The notes: generated by a model not told the origin, from the letters alone. 64,000 nucleotides of DNA from Arenicola marina (GCA_964019135.1 OZ025253.1:4159059-4223058), one strand, 5' to 3'. Shown: positions 24,701-35,935, numbered from the stretch's first letter. Numbers and translations: made by a program.

Positions 24701-26427
24701 CTGGTAAGGAGAAAAAAATTAAGGCAAGCCGCCCCCATCAATGTCGAGCAGCGCGCCATTTTGCCGGAGCAAGTGACGCATATTGTGACTATTCATATGG
24801 CGCCGCCTTACGTTACAGCTCGCGGAGAGAGAGATCAGGGCCGCGATTTCTAGATGAACAGCGGCAGTTCCAAGCCGTGCAGTAGCGCAAGATCTTAGCC
24901 TTTCATGGAAAAGTGCCGTTTAAACAAATTGATATACGTCTTGCGACGATTGAATCCGCAACAATGCCATGATAGGAGTTAGAATCGCAACTATTTATAC
25001 TAGCGATTATCATGCGCTCTTGTTTTGCTCACACAATAGGCGCAATTTCCGGTTTGAATAAATTAGAGTATCGCCTCCTGATTGGTCAATCGCGGACATG
25101 CCTCCAAAAAGGGCTGCCGCCTGGGTAGGCGGCCAAATCGTGCCTGGCGGTCACTTCTAAATGCTATGGTGAGCTACAGATAGAACGAAAAATTCTGTAA
25201 TTTGGAGGATAAACAATTGAGTATTATATGAATCGGTAAAGCAGCGTTAGAGGCCAGGCTGGCTGTTTCCTTTAAGGCCGATGCGGGGGGAGCAGCCAAA
25301 AGTTCACATTCACACATCCCACCTGTGGCTTGGGCCTCAGAGTCGCAGTGGTTGTCTGGCGTGATTTAACCCATAGTCACACAAAAGTGGCCCAAAAACA
25401 TTATTCCATCACCGTACCTGGTTTCATTGATGGAGTGGACACGGCAGCCGACTCCCTTGTCGGGTCAAACGTTGTAACCTGGTCATCGCTTGTCGTAGCT
25501 GGCTCAAAACTTATCATCGTGGTTGTAGCTGGACACGGAATAATTCGTTAAAGCCAAGAAAGATTGCAGCAGTGGTAATAATAGAGCGAGTATATACAAA
25601 TTGTATATTTTAAGTCTATATATGGTAACTACACGATTAATAAGATAATAATAAATAAGACGATGGATGTTGTCTAAGATTCGAAATTTGCCGATTTCAA
25701 ATAACCAACAAGTGACATGCGTTTAGTTTGAATGTTAATCTTCTTGTGGCTAAAATAGTCCAATTCTTTCAGCTTGACATGAAGGATAAACCCGTCTCAA
25801 AAGGACAAAGAAACATTAGTAAGCGGAATCATTAGTTGACTAATTAGTCATATGCCAGGTTTAAAATCCAAATGAATTTGGATTTTTATTCTTATTCTTA
25901 CAAGATATATTGATGTATCCGGCGCAGGGAACGTGATGAAAATAATCACAAATTTGCGTTTCTTCATTGAACACAAGTCCCCCCCCCCCCCCCCACCACA
26001 CACACTGCCGCTAGTAGGTCACACCCGAAAGCTTCATGCAATGTCGCATTCCTTAATGATTCATTAAACTTCAGGTTCACTAAAATCTGATAACTTTAGT
26101 TCGTAAAAGCTTTTATCATGAATATCGGGCGAACATTACGTGGTATACCATAGATCATAGTTAAGTATGACTGCGATCGGCTTATATCAATATATAAAAG
26201 AACAATTTTGGCGCGAGCGATGACGTTGGCGCTGGCGCGTCCAGTGTGTGGAGGCCTTAACACTTACCAGCCGAAGCCATGACGGATGTCAGAATAACCG
26301 CCAACACCAGAGCGAGGCTGCACGGGACACGAGCCTGGAGAGACGCGTTTGGGTAGTCATAGCAACGACGCCGCAACCACCACAGGCTGAATGAACGTCC
26401 CTTAACCCCGTGCCGAGTGTGGTCCAT
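14593..26427 (-). CDS. Gene B: plexin-like IPT membrane protein with mucin-like stalk (full spliced model)
   Basis: Model on the - strand: 26268-26427 signal peptide; 25418-25528 linker; 19148-21460 hexapeptide-repeat stalk; 18868-19006, 18569-18748, 17911-18049, 16391-16714 and 16045-16206 IPT exons; 14593-15768 TM and tail. The lengths sum to 4704 bp, an intact frame of 1567 codons plus stop; without the stalk exon it is also in frame (796 codons). Phases run 1,1,1,2,2,0,0,0 and every junction has GT/AG. Expected topology is a secreted N terminus, S/T/E/D/P stalk, IPT stem, one TM helix and a tail of 14-residue repeats. No EGF exon is visible and the chitin-binding exon is a relic (25895-26025), so the protein would lack the chitin module of D. 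The least certain parts are the stalk exon and the start codon. Confidence 0.65.
16045..16206 (-). CDS. Gene B exon: last IPT half
   Basis: 162 bp, phase 0-0, [12 protein letters not shown] to DVTHTIQ. Acceptor ccttccag|GG, donor CAG|gtgaga. It keeps both Cys of the IPT motif (GVCQRV, LLVCVPP). Confidence 0.86.
16391..16714 (-). CDS. Gene B exon: IPT domain (324 bp)
   Basis: 108 codons, [10 protein letters not shown] to LNIP, phase 0-0, with the same ends as the gene A, C and D copies. It carries NISNVT and NVSL sequons expected of an extracellular domain. Confidence 0.86.
17911..18049 (-). CDS. Gene B exon: IPT domain start ([14 protein letters not shown])
   Basis: 139 bp, phase 2 in and phase 0 out. 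[18 protein letters not shown] is the hallmark first strand and loop of an IPT/TIG domain as in plexins. Acceptor ctctag|AGG, donor CAG|gtaaca. The intron to 16714 (1.2 kb) is AT-rich with nothing else supportable. Confidence 0.87.
18383..18450 (+). other. Possible tRNA-derived relic (A-box-like), also at 39280-39350
   Basis: TTAGCTCAGTCGTAAAGTGC resembles a tRNA D-arm and A box, but no convincing B box or cloverleaf follows. It sits at the same intron position in genes B and C, so it predates their duplication. Confidence 0.25.
18569..18748 (-). CDS. Gene B exon: IPT end and inter-IPT linker (180 bp)
   Basis: Phase 2 in and 2 out. It contains [10 protein letters not shown] and ends [20 protein letters not shown], the plexin pattern in which one IPT closes (FTYR.NP) and the next opens. 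Donor CTTGC|gtgagt, acceptor ccttag|TAAC. Confidence 0.87.
18868..19006 (-). CDS. Gene B exon: first IPT domain start
   Basis: 139 bp, phase 1 in and 2 out. It encodes [20 protein letters not shown]..., a classic IPT opening (P-x-x-GPLAGGT). Donor CCG|gtgagt is a perfect match and the acceptor is tcccgcag|AT. Gene D has the same exon at 55958-56096; gene C has lost it. Confidence 0.87.
19148..21460 (-). CDS. Gene B candidate stalk exon: about 128 TTEDIP hexapeptides
   Basis: The 18-bp array reads on the - strand as TTEDIP, with [18 protein letters not shown] and TTEDMT variants. It is bounded by a plausible acceptor (atcatctacag|AT, 21461-21462) and donor (TTTGG|gtaaaa, 19146-19147). Both give phase 1, which is what the linker before and the IPT exon after require. 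The exon would be 2313 bp, exactly 771 codons, making a Thr-rich acidic mucin-like stalk. Caution: the unit length is a multiple of 3, so several frames on both strands are open by construction, and openness alone proves nothing. The alternative is an intronic array. Confidence 0.5.
19165..21460. repeat. 18-bp minisatellite, gene B, about 127 copies
   Basis: The + strand unit is gttgtcggaatatcctct. A second unit, gtagtctggagatcatct, recurs at irregular intervals followed by gttgtcagaatatcctct, giving higher-order blocks. The 20690-21000 part is enriched in the cccct/gcccct variant and the 21260-21450 part in the atcattt/attatct variant. The frame is never broken. Confidence 0.96.
21735..23958. 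repeat. 12-bp minisatellite, gene B intron, about 185 copies
   Basis: The unit is agtgatggtgtc, with occasional 9-bp (agtggtgtc) and variant units (tgtgatggtgtc, attgatggtgtc). On the - strand it reads SLTP in one frame and TDTI in another. I found an acceptor-like site upstream but no donor downstream, so it is treated as intronic. Confidence 0.95.
23960..25417. other. Gene B intron segment with dispersed repeat pieces
   Basis: Pieces match gene C and D introns: 24230-24430 matches 57115-57180 and 61185-61240, and 24540-24600 (catatgcaagcgaat) matches 57305, 58930 and 62620. No other exon was found. Confidence 0.5.
25418..25528 (-). CDS. Gene B exon: Ser/Thr-rich linker module
   Basis: 111 bp (37 codons), phase 1-1, acceptor tgtccag|CT, donor CCAG|gtacgg. 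It encodes ...[20 protein letters not shown]..., rich in T, S, P and D. The gene D exons at 57456-57575 and 59220-59339 are clear homologues. It carries no Cys and is probably an extended glycosylated spacer. Confidence 0.55.
25895..26025 (-). pseudogene. Relic of a chitin-binding (CBM14) exon in gene B
   Basis: atgtatccggcgcagggaacg and acacaagtcc match the gene D CBM14 exons at 59681-59875 and 63382-63576. The donor region has lost the lower splice consensus, a C homopolymer (25979-25995) interrupts the frame, and homology stops near 26025, so the 5' half of the exon is missing. Confidence 0.7.
26268..26427 (-). CDS. Gene B first coding exon: signal peptide
   Basis: 53 codons plus 1 base. 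A polar, Arg-rich N region ([10 protein letters not shown]..., WWLRRR) is followed by a hydrophobic core [19 protein letters not shown] and donor CTG|gtaagt, phase 1. The start was chosen at MDHTRHG because the gene C copy diverges and shifts frame upstream of it. The N region is long for a signal peptide, so a start nearer the core, or an untranslated exon before this one, is possible. Confidence 0.65.
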
Positions 26428-27224
26428 ATGCCCTGTACATTCTAAGAGAGAAATGTTTTCTCGTGCTAAGATTTTCCGGTGGACATCGTTCATTAAGGTC
26501 CTTATTGCTTCCAAATAATGCTATAGTATACAGGAACTAGGAGGAGAGGGTTTGAGAGACATTTCTGTCATGCTGGACCAAGTAGATCTATGCACAGAAA
26601 TGTAGCATTTGAATTTCGCCAGCAAACTGTGGACATTGTTAGTACTCTGGGCCACTTCGAGACATGAAACATAGTAACATAACATAATATATACATTTTT
26701 AAAGCGTTAGCACTGAAACATATACACTAATGTGTCAAGGTCAGGCTCGGCGACACTGATATGTCGCATTGCCGTTGATATGTGCACGTATAGGCGTTCT
26801 TGACTCTCCGAAGGATATGTAAGTACGTCCCAATAGCATTACCTGTGGTAAATGATTTATGTGCACATGTCGTATCCAGTTTAGGGCTTTTAGCGCTTCC
26901 ACAGAATTGCAAATCTTGGAGGGGGGGGGGGGGATCTACTTAGGTAGTATAATAATAAAAATGATATTCTTTGCTCTAGAGGATCTATGGCCTGAGCCAT
27001 ATCAGACCTGCCAGCTTGTGTTCCAATCGTTAGTAATAACGCATAGAAAAGAACGAACAATAAACCAAACCTGACAGAACGGACCTGACCGGAAGCATTA
27101 ACTCAATCTAATACATATGGCAGTCACCAGACTTCAGACGTGTGTGGCGGCCTTATGTGTCCTCCTTGTCGTATGTGTCTCTCATCGCCGTTCCACCCGC
27201 TACGTGGCGCCAGATTGTGGGCCT

Positions 27225-27655
27225 TAACCGAACCCACATCCTTAAGCAGTGAACCTTATCCTTAGGCCCTAACTCCTAACTTCCATCCCAATGCCTAATC
27301 CCTAATCCCTGACGCCTAATCCCAATGCCTAACCTCTAATCCCTGACCCCTAACTCCAATGCCTAACTCCTAATCCCTGAGGCCTAATCCTTAATATCTG
27401 AACCATAATTCTCAATCACTGAGCCTAATCACCAAAAGGCTGACCCCTAATACCAAACCGATGACCGCTTATCCCTAATTTCTGACCCCTTTAAATTCCA
27501 ATGCCTGATTCCTAATCCCTGAGGTATAATCCTTAACATCTGACCCACAATCCTCAATCCCTGGTCCATAATCCCCTATCCCTGAGCCCTAAGAGCTAAC
27601 CGATGACCTCTTATGCCCAACCCCTGACCCCTAACCCGTGATCCCCGAGCCTAAC
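27225..27655. repeat. Degenerate CCTAATCCCTGA (telomere-like) repeats
   Basis: Dozens of ccctaa, cctaatccc and ctgacccctaa motifs in irregular 6- to 13-bp spacing. They resemble decayed interstitial telomeric DNA of the CCCTAA type. The 47600-47640 copy retains only a few units. Confidence 0.65.
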
Positions 27656-28599
27656 AATAAATGAATCGGCGACGTGGAAACATAAGACCCGGATGACACA
27701 TAAGACCCCCAGAGACGTGCTTCACCTTATGACCCAAAGAAAGAAAACTTATCTGACGTCAGGAAGAGCAGGAAGCGCAGGTTTGCGTAATGTGGAGTAT
27801 GGGGTGTAAACTTAGAAGCACTGCGCCCACAAAATTGAATCGTCCAGAGGTATGCATACTAGTGTTTTGGGGGGAAAGGGCAAAAAGTCATGACACTTAA
27901 ATGTCACACTATGGATGTCCATTATTCATGGGTCTTATTCTAGTCATCTCTCAAGATGCTACAATTCTCAGGCCGTATTGATAATCGGCAATTAGGTTAC
28001 GCCACTAAACATAGCGGTCAGTTAAAAATTTATCGAGCGATTATCGGGTTAAAATATATTAGTAGTCCCATAAGAAGTAGATTTGCTGAATTAAAATTAT
28101 ATTAAAGAAGATTTTTTAATCATGAGCGCCATAAACGTACAGAATGGAGGATACAAGAGACACCGAGGTGTGAGGCCAGTAGGACCGCTCATTGGCCACT
28201 GGCAACCAAACATTCCAGTCATCGACCCCCCGACTTCTTGTTCATGTTAAACAGGAAGAACATCACAATACAAGTATAACAGGAAGTGAGTGTCTAATTT
28301 ACATCTATATCGATTTGCAGGTTCTATTGGCATGCATGGTGCCTAGAAGGTTCAAATTAAGATAGAGCAAAAAGCACTTGCTTACGGCATGCATTGGCAT
28401 CTTATTTCTGTAATTATGCATGAGGACCGAAGTCACGACAATAATCTCCAGATGAGGTAAGTATATACATGTTGGCTTGTCATAATAACTGAATATACAA
28501 AGTGAGGTTTTACGCCACAATATAAGTAAGTAAGTAGTAAGAAATGAAGTAAGTCACCACGACGTCTAGCATATATGACACTAGGCTTCATAAACTTAT

Positions 28600-30750
28600 T
28601 CGAAATAGAAACACATATTAAGCAACGACCCCGACTAACTATCCATTGACAGCCGTACAGAAATGATGAAGGGTTATTTAGTTAATGAAGCGAAATCGGC
28701 CATCGCCTTTATGACCCCTTTATGATTTCTCGACGTACGGGTGATGAATCAGTACAATATATTATTAGGGAGAGCGATACACATCGCGAGGGTCATATTC
28801 GTCAAATTAAAGCAGCGTACTTAAATGCGCCATCTTAGATTTTTTACATTTTTGAATCAAGACTAAAAGTATCTCACAATTATGATGCATATGTTTTATA
28901 TCTCTTTGAGTCTGTAAAACAACAATTTCGACATAAAACTGCGCGGTTTATTTATCTCGCGCAGACGTCCTAGCAAGCCGCTGTCGACATCACCCAGAAT
29001 ACCGTAACAGCGAACAGACGCGCAGGGATATAAAGCCGACCATCAACTTCTACTCCGGTGAAGAAAATTGCTTCTCTCTTGATAGCCCACAAGCTTTCAG
29101 AATTTATATTACTTTGAGTTTTATTTCATTCCCCATTATAAGTGCGAACCATGAACATACCAAAGGACGATTAAAACTCCCCTGACGCTGTGGCGATGTT
29201 TTACCTACAGTTTGGCGATGTTTTCGTCTAATTAGCACGATTAATCATCTAGCCCCAGTTCTGACGGGCTCACCCTAAAAGGTACGACGCCGCCGATTCT
29301 TGAAATTCTCAAGTGGGTTAGATCTGTGACACAAGTTGACTACAAGCTCTACTCATTGTCCCTCTGGCATGAAAGGGTTAATGAACCACCATTAACATTG
29401 TTTGTTCTACATATGGACTAGTAGTGTGGCTCTAGGACTCATATGTGTTTGAGTTAAATCAATGAACATTCAAACGGGCACTGTGACGCTGAACTTTAGC
29501 CCCGGGCCCGACACCAACAAGACATGCCAAGACACACATTTACCAACACGAAATAGCAATAACTTGCATTAGGTATCTTACCAGGTGATTTCTGCCTCGG
29601 GTAACTTATCAACTGCTGGAGAACTTGCCGACATGTTTCCATGACCGAGTGAGGTCGCTCACCAGCATTCAATGACGCCACAGTCTTCACAGAGAGCGTT
29701 CCCTGATGGACTCGCTCCGGTTCGCTCTCCACACGACTCACATAACTGTGATTTAAGGGGTCGCCATGTAGACAAGTCCAAGTGTAAACCAAATTTCTAT
29801 CCAATGGCGCTACCAAAAATATCTACCAAAAAAGTTTGAAATCAAGCTTGGAGCCCAATAGACGAGTGATCTGAATGTGTCTGGTCGGAAAGACAAATAG
29901 GTGAAAACTGCTCAAATATAAAACATGCAAAGCGACTATCACTGCCAGTGTTGAGTCTCAGCGAAGTAATTATTGGAACAATCCGCCGCATATATGCACC
30001 AGTAGATTCTTGACCAATCCATATACCAGCTGAAAATGTTTAGACTTTGAAAATCGATTTCAGATTGAGCATCAACGACGTCTACGCTTAAAGTTAAAGC
30101 ACGAACATAGCATGAATATCGATATTCGTCCGATTGAAAAAGTGGGACAAGCTCTGTGTGTATCAATCTTATGGTCACTTCCTTTATGGGACAAGTAGTA
30201 GGACGTATACGAGGTAAATTTTGCTTCTCGTGTTTTATTGCTTGAAGTTTTGCAACTCACGCACCGGAGCACTTGGATCTGCAAACATGGTAGAGCACGG
30301 CTTCGTGTCAAGTGTTTACTACCCTCACGGCAAGGTATACGTCTGTGAAAACCCAAAACCTCCGACAGCCCAAAACGGGTCAGGATCATGACTTTCACAC
30401 CTATAACATAATGCACAGTTGGACGCCGATTTTTGTCTAAGCACAACACGATCATCAAAGAATAAATATATCCCCAGATTTGTTTCATACCCTCCTAATC
30501 TTGCAATAAATATTTTAATGGGTAGATCTAGGTTCGGAGGGTGTGCCAAGACCTATAACGAGCAAAGAGAACAAGGCTGTAAAGTACTGCAAACGCTTTT
30601 TCCGTGCCTTCTTACGCACCGTTCCCATACTGAAGCTCACACGGTCGCCTCCCCCCCTCCCCAGCTTCTCATGAAACCTCAATGCTATTCAATCGGCAGA
30701 TTGTGTAGGATAGCAACGTCAATAGTAACTGTTAGTTTGTTCTTTGTTAT
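28600..30750. other. Non-coding flank between genes B and C, left part
   Basis: Duplicated at 48340-50300. Short ORFs (29496-29816, 30072-30488) have altered frames in the other copy. No conserved protein or RNA fold was recognised. Confidence 0.5.
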
Positions 30751-32234
30751 GTAGGACGTTTTGGGCCGTCGGACGTTTTGGGCCCCAGCATACGTCTGCG
30801 ATTGAGAGTGGCCTGGTGAAGGCGTGACCTGTGGACGGGACATTGATATAGAATGATTGTCGTGTCTTGCTGATCTTGTGCTGATTAAAGTTTTAAAAAG
30901 TTAAACAAGCGAACCGGCGCGCCCGGCCGGAACTACATTTGACAATCGCAGGGAACACTCGTTGGACGTCGCATCAGGTTCCATTTTTCGGATTGATATT
31001 GATTGTATGCATGAATCCGAGAAATAAATAGTGCAATGTTTCAGGCAGAAAGTCTTGAGAAATAAAAAACAGATGTTGGTGCTTAAGGTTTTGTGCAGAC
31101 ATGGACGAAATTTGGTCATTGAACTTACATAACCAGTGATTGATGCGCGGGCATAATTCATGCCTGTGAAACGGATGAACTGACCTCAGAAAATAAAAGT
31201 GTCGTTGCCTGTAGCTAGGGCCGGGCTGGGCAAGATGTGGGGTGGGGAGGGGTGCTGACTTGGTCTACTATTTTGTTATGCCTTATCGATTTAAAGAAAA
31301 CATTATTCTACATTAGTGTTGCTTGTTATACGCTTAAGTTTAAGGGATGATTACGTCACTTCAGACGAGGCGGGCGTTCGGTAATCCAACAAAGGTGTCA
31401 CTTTGATATCGATTTGAGGTCAAATATCGATGTCGAGCCGACAACAAGTGTCGAATCGTTTCGACGTGTAGTCGTCCTTGCCATCTGGGATTAGTCTTGG
31501 AATAACTTATTACGACCGGGGATTTTTATTCAAAACTAACCACCACGGTGACAAGTGACAACAGTGACAAGCCACTTAACATGTATAAACGCAACTGAAT
31601 ATGTCTATGTGATAATGTCGATTATTTATTTCTTTATTTATGCGATTTGGCTTGCCATATTTTGTGAATTACAATGTTGTCAAATGTGTGTGAATTAATT
31701 ACTCGTTTATTTCTTTTGGCTTGCCCTAGCCATATTTTGGTTCTTCTGTGGCGAGCGCCATCTATCCATCGAATACTAACGCGTCCTCAGCAACAGCCCA
31801 TAAAAATCTAGAATTAGCCGGCGTCAAATTTAACTTGTACCTGGGCAACCTGTCCTCTGTGCAGATAACATTGACTCGGTTAGAGAAACCAGACGTATCT
31901 GTCATGCGGGGAATTTAACATTCTAAGGTTGGTATATTGGTGTTTAATAGATCTAATAGCCTAGTTTTAATACTTATTTGGTCGGTTGTTGTGTATATGA
32001 CTATTGTTCAGATAAATTACGGGTGATATCGTCATTGTAGCAAGTGATTTTAATGTTATAAGAACCTAGATGTTAGGCCTTCAACAAAGCCGGCTCCTGT
32101 GTTTCGCGATATGGCCTGAACTTTCTATTGTGCAATTGGAGTATATATTTAGTATTATAGATCACTGTATGGTATAAAAAATGTTTATTTTGTCAAAAAA
32201 CACATGCCCTGCAATGATACACGCTGTGATGTCA

Positions 32235-32580
32235 ATAGGGTATGTAAGTGACGTCACAGACAGCGCGCGCTCACTTCTAGAAACAGCCATTCTGGGTACA
32301 GCGGGTTCCTATACTTTACTATGGCCCTCAAACTAGGCTCAGTGATGTTTGAGATATGAATGCAATGTTAGATTTGAAAAACATATGGAATAAATGTTTG
32401 GGGGTGTACCTTCATACTCGTACTAGTTTTAAATCGCAAGACGCTGGTTTTCTGTGCGTTTCACGCCATTACAAAGAGCTCCCTATGCTTTGTATATGGG
32501 GCGTTGAAGCGTCATGTACCCAAAACCGGATTCGCTGGAGGTGAGCGCGCGCTGTCTGTGATGTCACTTACAGACCCTAT
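32235..32580. mobile_element. MITE-like element, 346 bp, with 40-bp terminal inverted repeats
   Basis: The left end 32235-32274 (atagggtatgtaagtgacgt...) is the reverse complement of 32541-32580 with three mismatches visible. Weaker pairing continues inward. The ends contain TA next to GGG/CCC, compatible with a TA target site as used by Tc1/mariner-type elements. There is no coding capacity. Confidence 0.82.
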
Positions 32581-33214
32581 AGTGTCTTTATACACTATAC
32601 TGTTGTCAAGTTGTAGGTACAGCGGTTCAATCTGAAAGAGAGAGAAAATATACCCTCTCGTTACTGACTAACATATCCCTTGTTCAAAACCAATTAACCA
32701 AACTTAACATCTCGAGTATGAGTATATCAACAAAAATTTGTGTCTGTCATAATACAACAGGACTGGCTAGCGGCGCAATAATAGCGTGAACCTTCAGCCT
32801 TCAAAATACATGACAAAAACACTTAATTTAGCCGTAGATTCTTACAAGGTAAACAAAACCCACGTCCCTGTAATCCGTAATCCTATAAATGTAAACTGGA
32901 GTATTACTTAAAACAAGAGAAAACAAACTTACAAAGCTGGGGCATCTTGTTAAACAATGAAACCTCTTATCAACTAGAAAACACACAGAGCACACTTCCG
33001 CTCGACACGCAGCCCCCTGGTGGCCGTCCGATATAAATTATAACCGATAAGTGCAAAGAAGTTAGCCGGTAAGTCTGTGCGCTACAATGAGCGTTAAAGG
33101 TTTTATATAAATCGCTTTGTCGTCTAGACAAGATTTAGTATTAAATTGAGTTTTATATTTACATGAAGTGTAGCGGCATAGGCCTACTACTTTCTGTCGA
33201 TGTGGCGCCGTCGT

Positions 33215-33285
33215 TATGGCTTAGTGGTAGAGTGATCGACTGCAGAGTGTAAGGTTGAGGGTTCAAATCCCACCTGTTTCTGTAA
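33215..33285 (+). pseudogene. tRNA-Cys(GCA)-like relic or SINE head
   Basis: TGGCTTAGTGGTAGAGTG fits the A box, GACTGCAGA fits a tRNA-Cys anticodon loop, and GGTTCAAATCC fits the B box exactly. The anticodon stem and acceptor stem do not pair, so it is not a working tRNA gene. Confidence 0.6.
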
Positions 33286-35928
33286 TAGGTTTTTCAATTT
33301 ATTTCATTTGTGTTTCTCAACCAGTTTAAAAAAGCAAAAAGTCTCCGTCAATATTCAGTAGTTTGTAGGATATACTTTCTTAATACTTGTTTCATTGACG
33401 GTTAACAGTATTCATAATTACGTTGGCACCCTGAAACTGTGAACCTTCAGAGACCTACCTGTGTTTAAATGTCGCTCTGTTGCAGCGTATAAGTTCACTG
33501 GGAGTTGTAGTTTTTATATGTGGACTGACTGTTTATAAACAACGGTAGCTTAATAAGATGTGTAGTTGCCACTAATTTAGGGAATGTCAGGCACCGACTG
33601 GTTAAAACCCCCTTTCATATTGTTGGTGATTATTGCAATGAAATTTAAATTGTCTTATTTATAGGAGGATTCGCTGTGTTTTACAGCAGACCGCTGACAC
33701 TAATTAACACCCGCAGAGGACACTGTGGTTAGTAGTGACCATGAGGTTCACATTGTAATTCGGGTTTATAATTATGTATTATGCCTTATATTTATTTGTT
33801 ATCATCTATGGACTCATGAATAATTTAAACTCAAAAGCTTGCCCAGCTTTGATGTATATATCCTAATATGATAACTATAATGATCAACAATATTATTGTA
33901 ATATATCGCTAATTGTTAAACATTCTATTTCCATTTAAATTTCTAAACTATTTTTGTTTTTCACAGGGTGTTAAAGCATGAAATAAACATCCAAGCGGTC
34001 TCATTTGTCAGTTTCGCTCTGTCATTGGTATATGGCTATCACTACGGGATCTGATCGAGACCCCACGAGAGAGGGATACTTACATGATCTAGATCAATTG
34101 TCTGTAATGCTTGCGCTCCATTGGTTTCTGGCTTTCATTCGCTTCAGATACAACATCGGCATAAGCTGTCCAAATGCAATGCGTATATCATAAATGAATC
34201 ATCGGAGTAGGTTTGTGTAATATATGAGCGGCTACACAGTTGATAAACCAGAATGCGGTTGTTTCATGAAACACTTGGCTCTGTCAGGCGAGCTCCAAAC
34301 AACTTGGCAAGGCAAAACGTAAAATTTGTTAGGAAACGTCTGTCAGTTTGCAACATCAAATATAATGTTGCTTTGTTAGTTCGTTATATTGTTAATCTCG
34401 GATCATTTTAACCACAATGGAGTAGATTTTAGAGCCACTTTATTCCCAAACTGACGATATCACTGCTACATGTGCTGATGGGTTATGTGGGTTTCTTTTC
34501 GGTCGTATGACGCAATATGTTATGATGAATCGAATGTATACACGCTGTAACTATGGTTACGTAAGAACGCTCATAAACTAATCGGGCAAGCACAACTTTG
34601 CTCCAGTTATCGCAGCAATGTACACATCTCTAATTATCCTCAAAATACAACGCTTGAGATTCCATGCATTATGGAGATGGGCTTATCTTTAATTATATTA
34701 TTATTTGAAAGTTGGCAACACATGGACTAAACTAAAAACGTTTTCACATGCACGAGATTCTTCACACCGCGTAGCCAGCTAGTACTGGATATTCAAACGT
34801 TTACTACACTGAGTGCGCATGGGTTGGTGTATGCTGGTCACCTGCACCGGAACTGCATAATCCTATTGGCACCGGTTCGAGTGTGAGAAGTAATATATTT
34901 TTTTCAGAAATCGCTTCGATTGGACCCACTGGTTGCCTGCCCTGCATGGGCCGCGATGTCAGCGTGTCGTGGGGTAATTGTTATCCTACGTGACATGTGG
35001 CTCGTTTCACTAACAAGTAAGGCACGTAACCTTACCTTCTACATGCTAATCCATCGACTGGGCCTTTACGTTAACCAGTTTACAAGCTACGATATTATGC
35101 GTTGTATAATATGCCATGCGATTTATGCTGTGGCCAACGTTAGCAGAAACGTGATGGGGGGACTGCATTACCAGAGCGGTGGGGATGTGCCGCCCATGTC
35201 AGTGAGAGCATATTGAGTGGGAGGGGGGGGGGGACGGGCAAGGGGTATTTGCCTTCCTCGGGATTGGGTTTTTCATTTCACCGTGAACTGGGAATGAGGA
35301 ATTCTTCGTGAACTGGGAATGGGGTATTAGCCGACCGCCGTGAACAAGGATTTTCAGTAATCGTGAACTAGGAATTTGAATATTAAATAACCGTGAATCT
35401 GGAAATAGTCAATTTGGTAACATGTATCAGCCCTTCCATTGCAGATGGAGAGTTCTGCTTTTAATTCATCGTGACCTGGGAATAAAGAATTTTTTTTTTC
35501 GTGATCTAAGAACACGACCCCCCATTGTGCCCCCCACCCCCGCTGGAGAGCGAGAGAAAAGTGCCAGATTTTTTGGTCACTGAGAGAGAAATTGTTGGTT
35601 CAAAAAGGCATCGAAAACGTACACTGACAGTTTTCTCTTAACGATTAGGCTCATCATTCACAATGTTTCGTCCTTCAAGGAGTGAACATTTATTGAAGCG
35701 TGACGTAAAATAGAACAAAGCGAAATAACCCGATTTAGGCCTACGTAGTAACTGGTTTTATGAGGTTCCGGCGTCATAACGTTGTGCTTAAAGAATTACA
35801 CGGGCGATGGCCCCGGTTCTACACTGGGTACACTATGATGTCAGGGTTCTACGAATAGGCCGCTCAAGAATGACGAGAAGTATAGCTTTACCAACTCCAC
35901 AACCAACCCAAAGGCCGTGTCCATATCA

Positions 35929-35934
35929 TTTATT
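35929..35934 (-). promoter_or_regulatory. Candidate poly(A) signal of gene C
   Basis: AATAAA on the - strand, immediately beyond the last unit of the gene C VNTR and about 140 bp past the stop. Confidence 0.4.
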
Positions 35935-35935
35935 G

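Larger units (their letters stand above)
30760..34245. other. 3.5-kb block present only in copy 1 of the flank
   Basis: No match in the 46.7-51.7 kb copy. It contains a MITE (32235-32580) and a tRNA-Cys-like relic (33215-33285). No transposase or other ORF of note was seen. Confidence 0.6.
26040..35935. repeat. Segmental duplication, copy 1 (pairs with 46700-51720)
   Basis: Long collinear blocks match in direct orientation: 26040-26520/46715-47200, 27640-28060/47630-48055, 28320-29470/48075-49090, 29490-30740/49110-50300, 34350-35220/50440-51330 and 35540-35930/51345-51715. Copy 1 has extra DNA at about 26830-27620 and 30760-34245. Confidence 0.88.

Noticed and set aside
26189..26200. TATATAAAAG as a + strand promoter (also at 46858)
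   Set aside because: No + strand gene follows; it lies in the first intron of the - strand genes. It is conserved only because the flank is duplicated.
33215..33285. Functional tRNA-Cys gene
   Set aside because: A and B boxes are good, but the acceptor and anticodon stems do not pair.
34920..35216. 98-codon ORF (MDPLVACPAW...)
   Set aside because: The second copy at about 51070 has a stop (TGTGGC to TGTAGC) and gaps; no domain is recognised.
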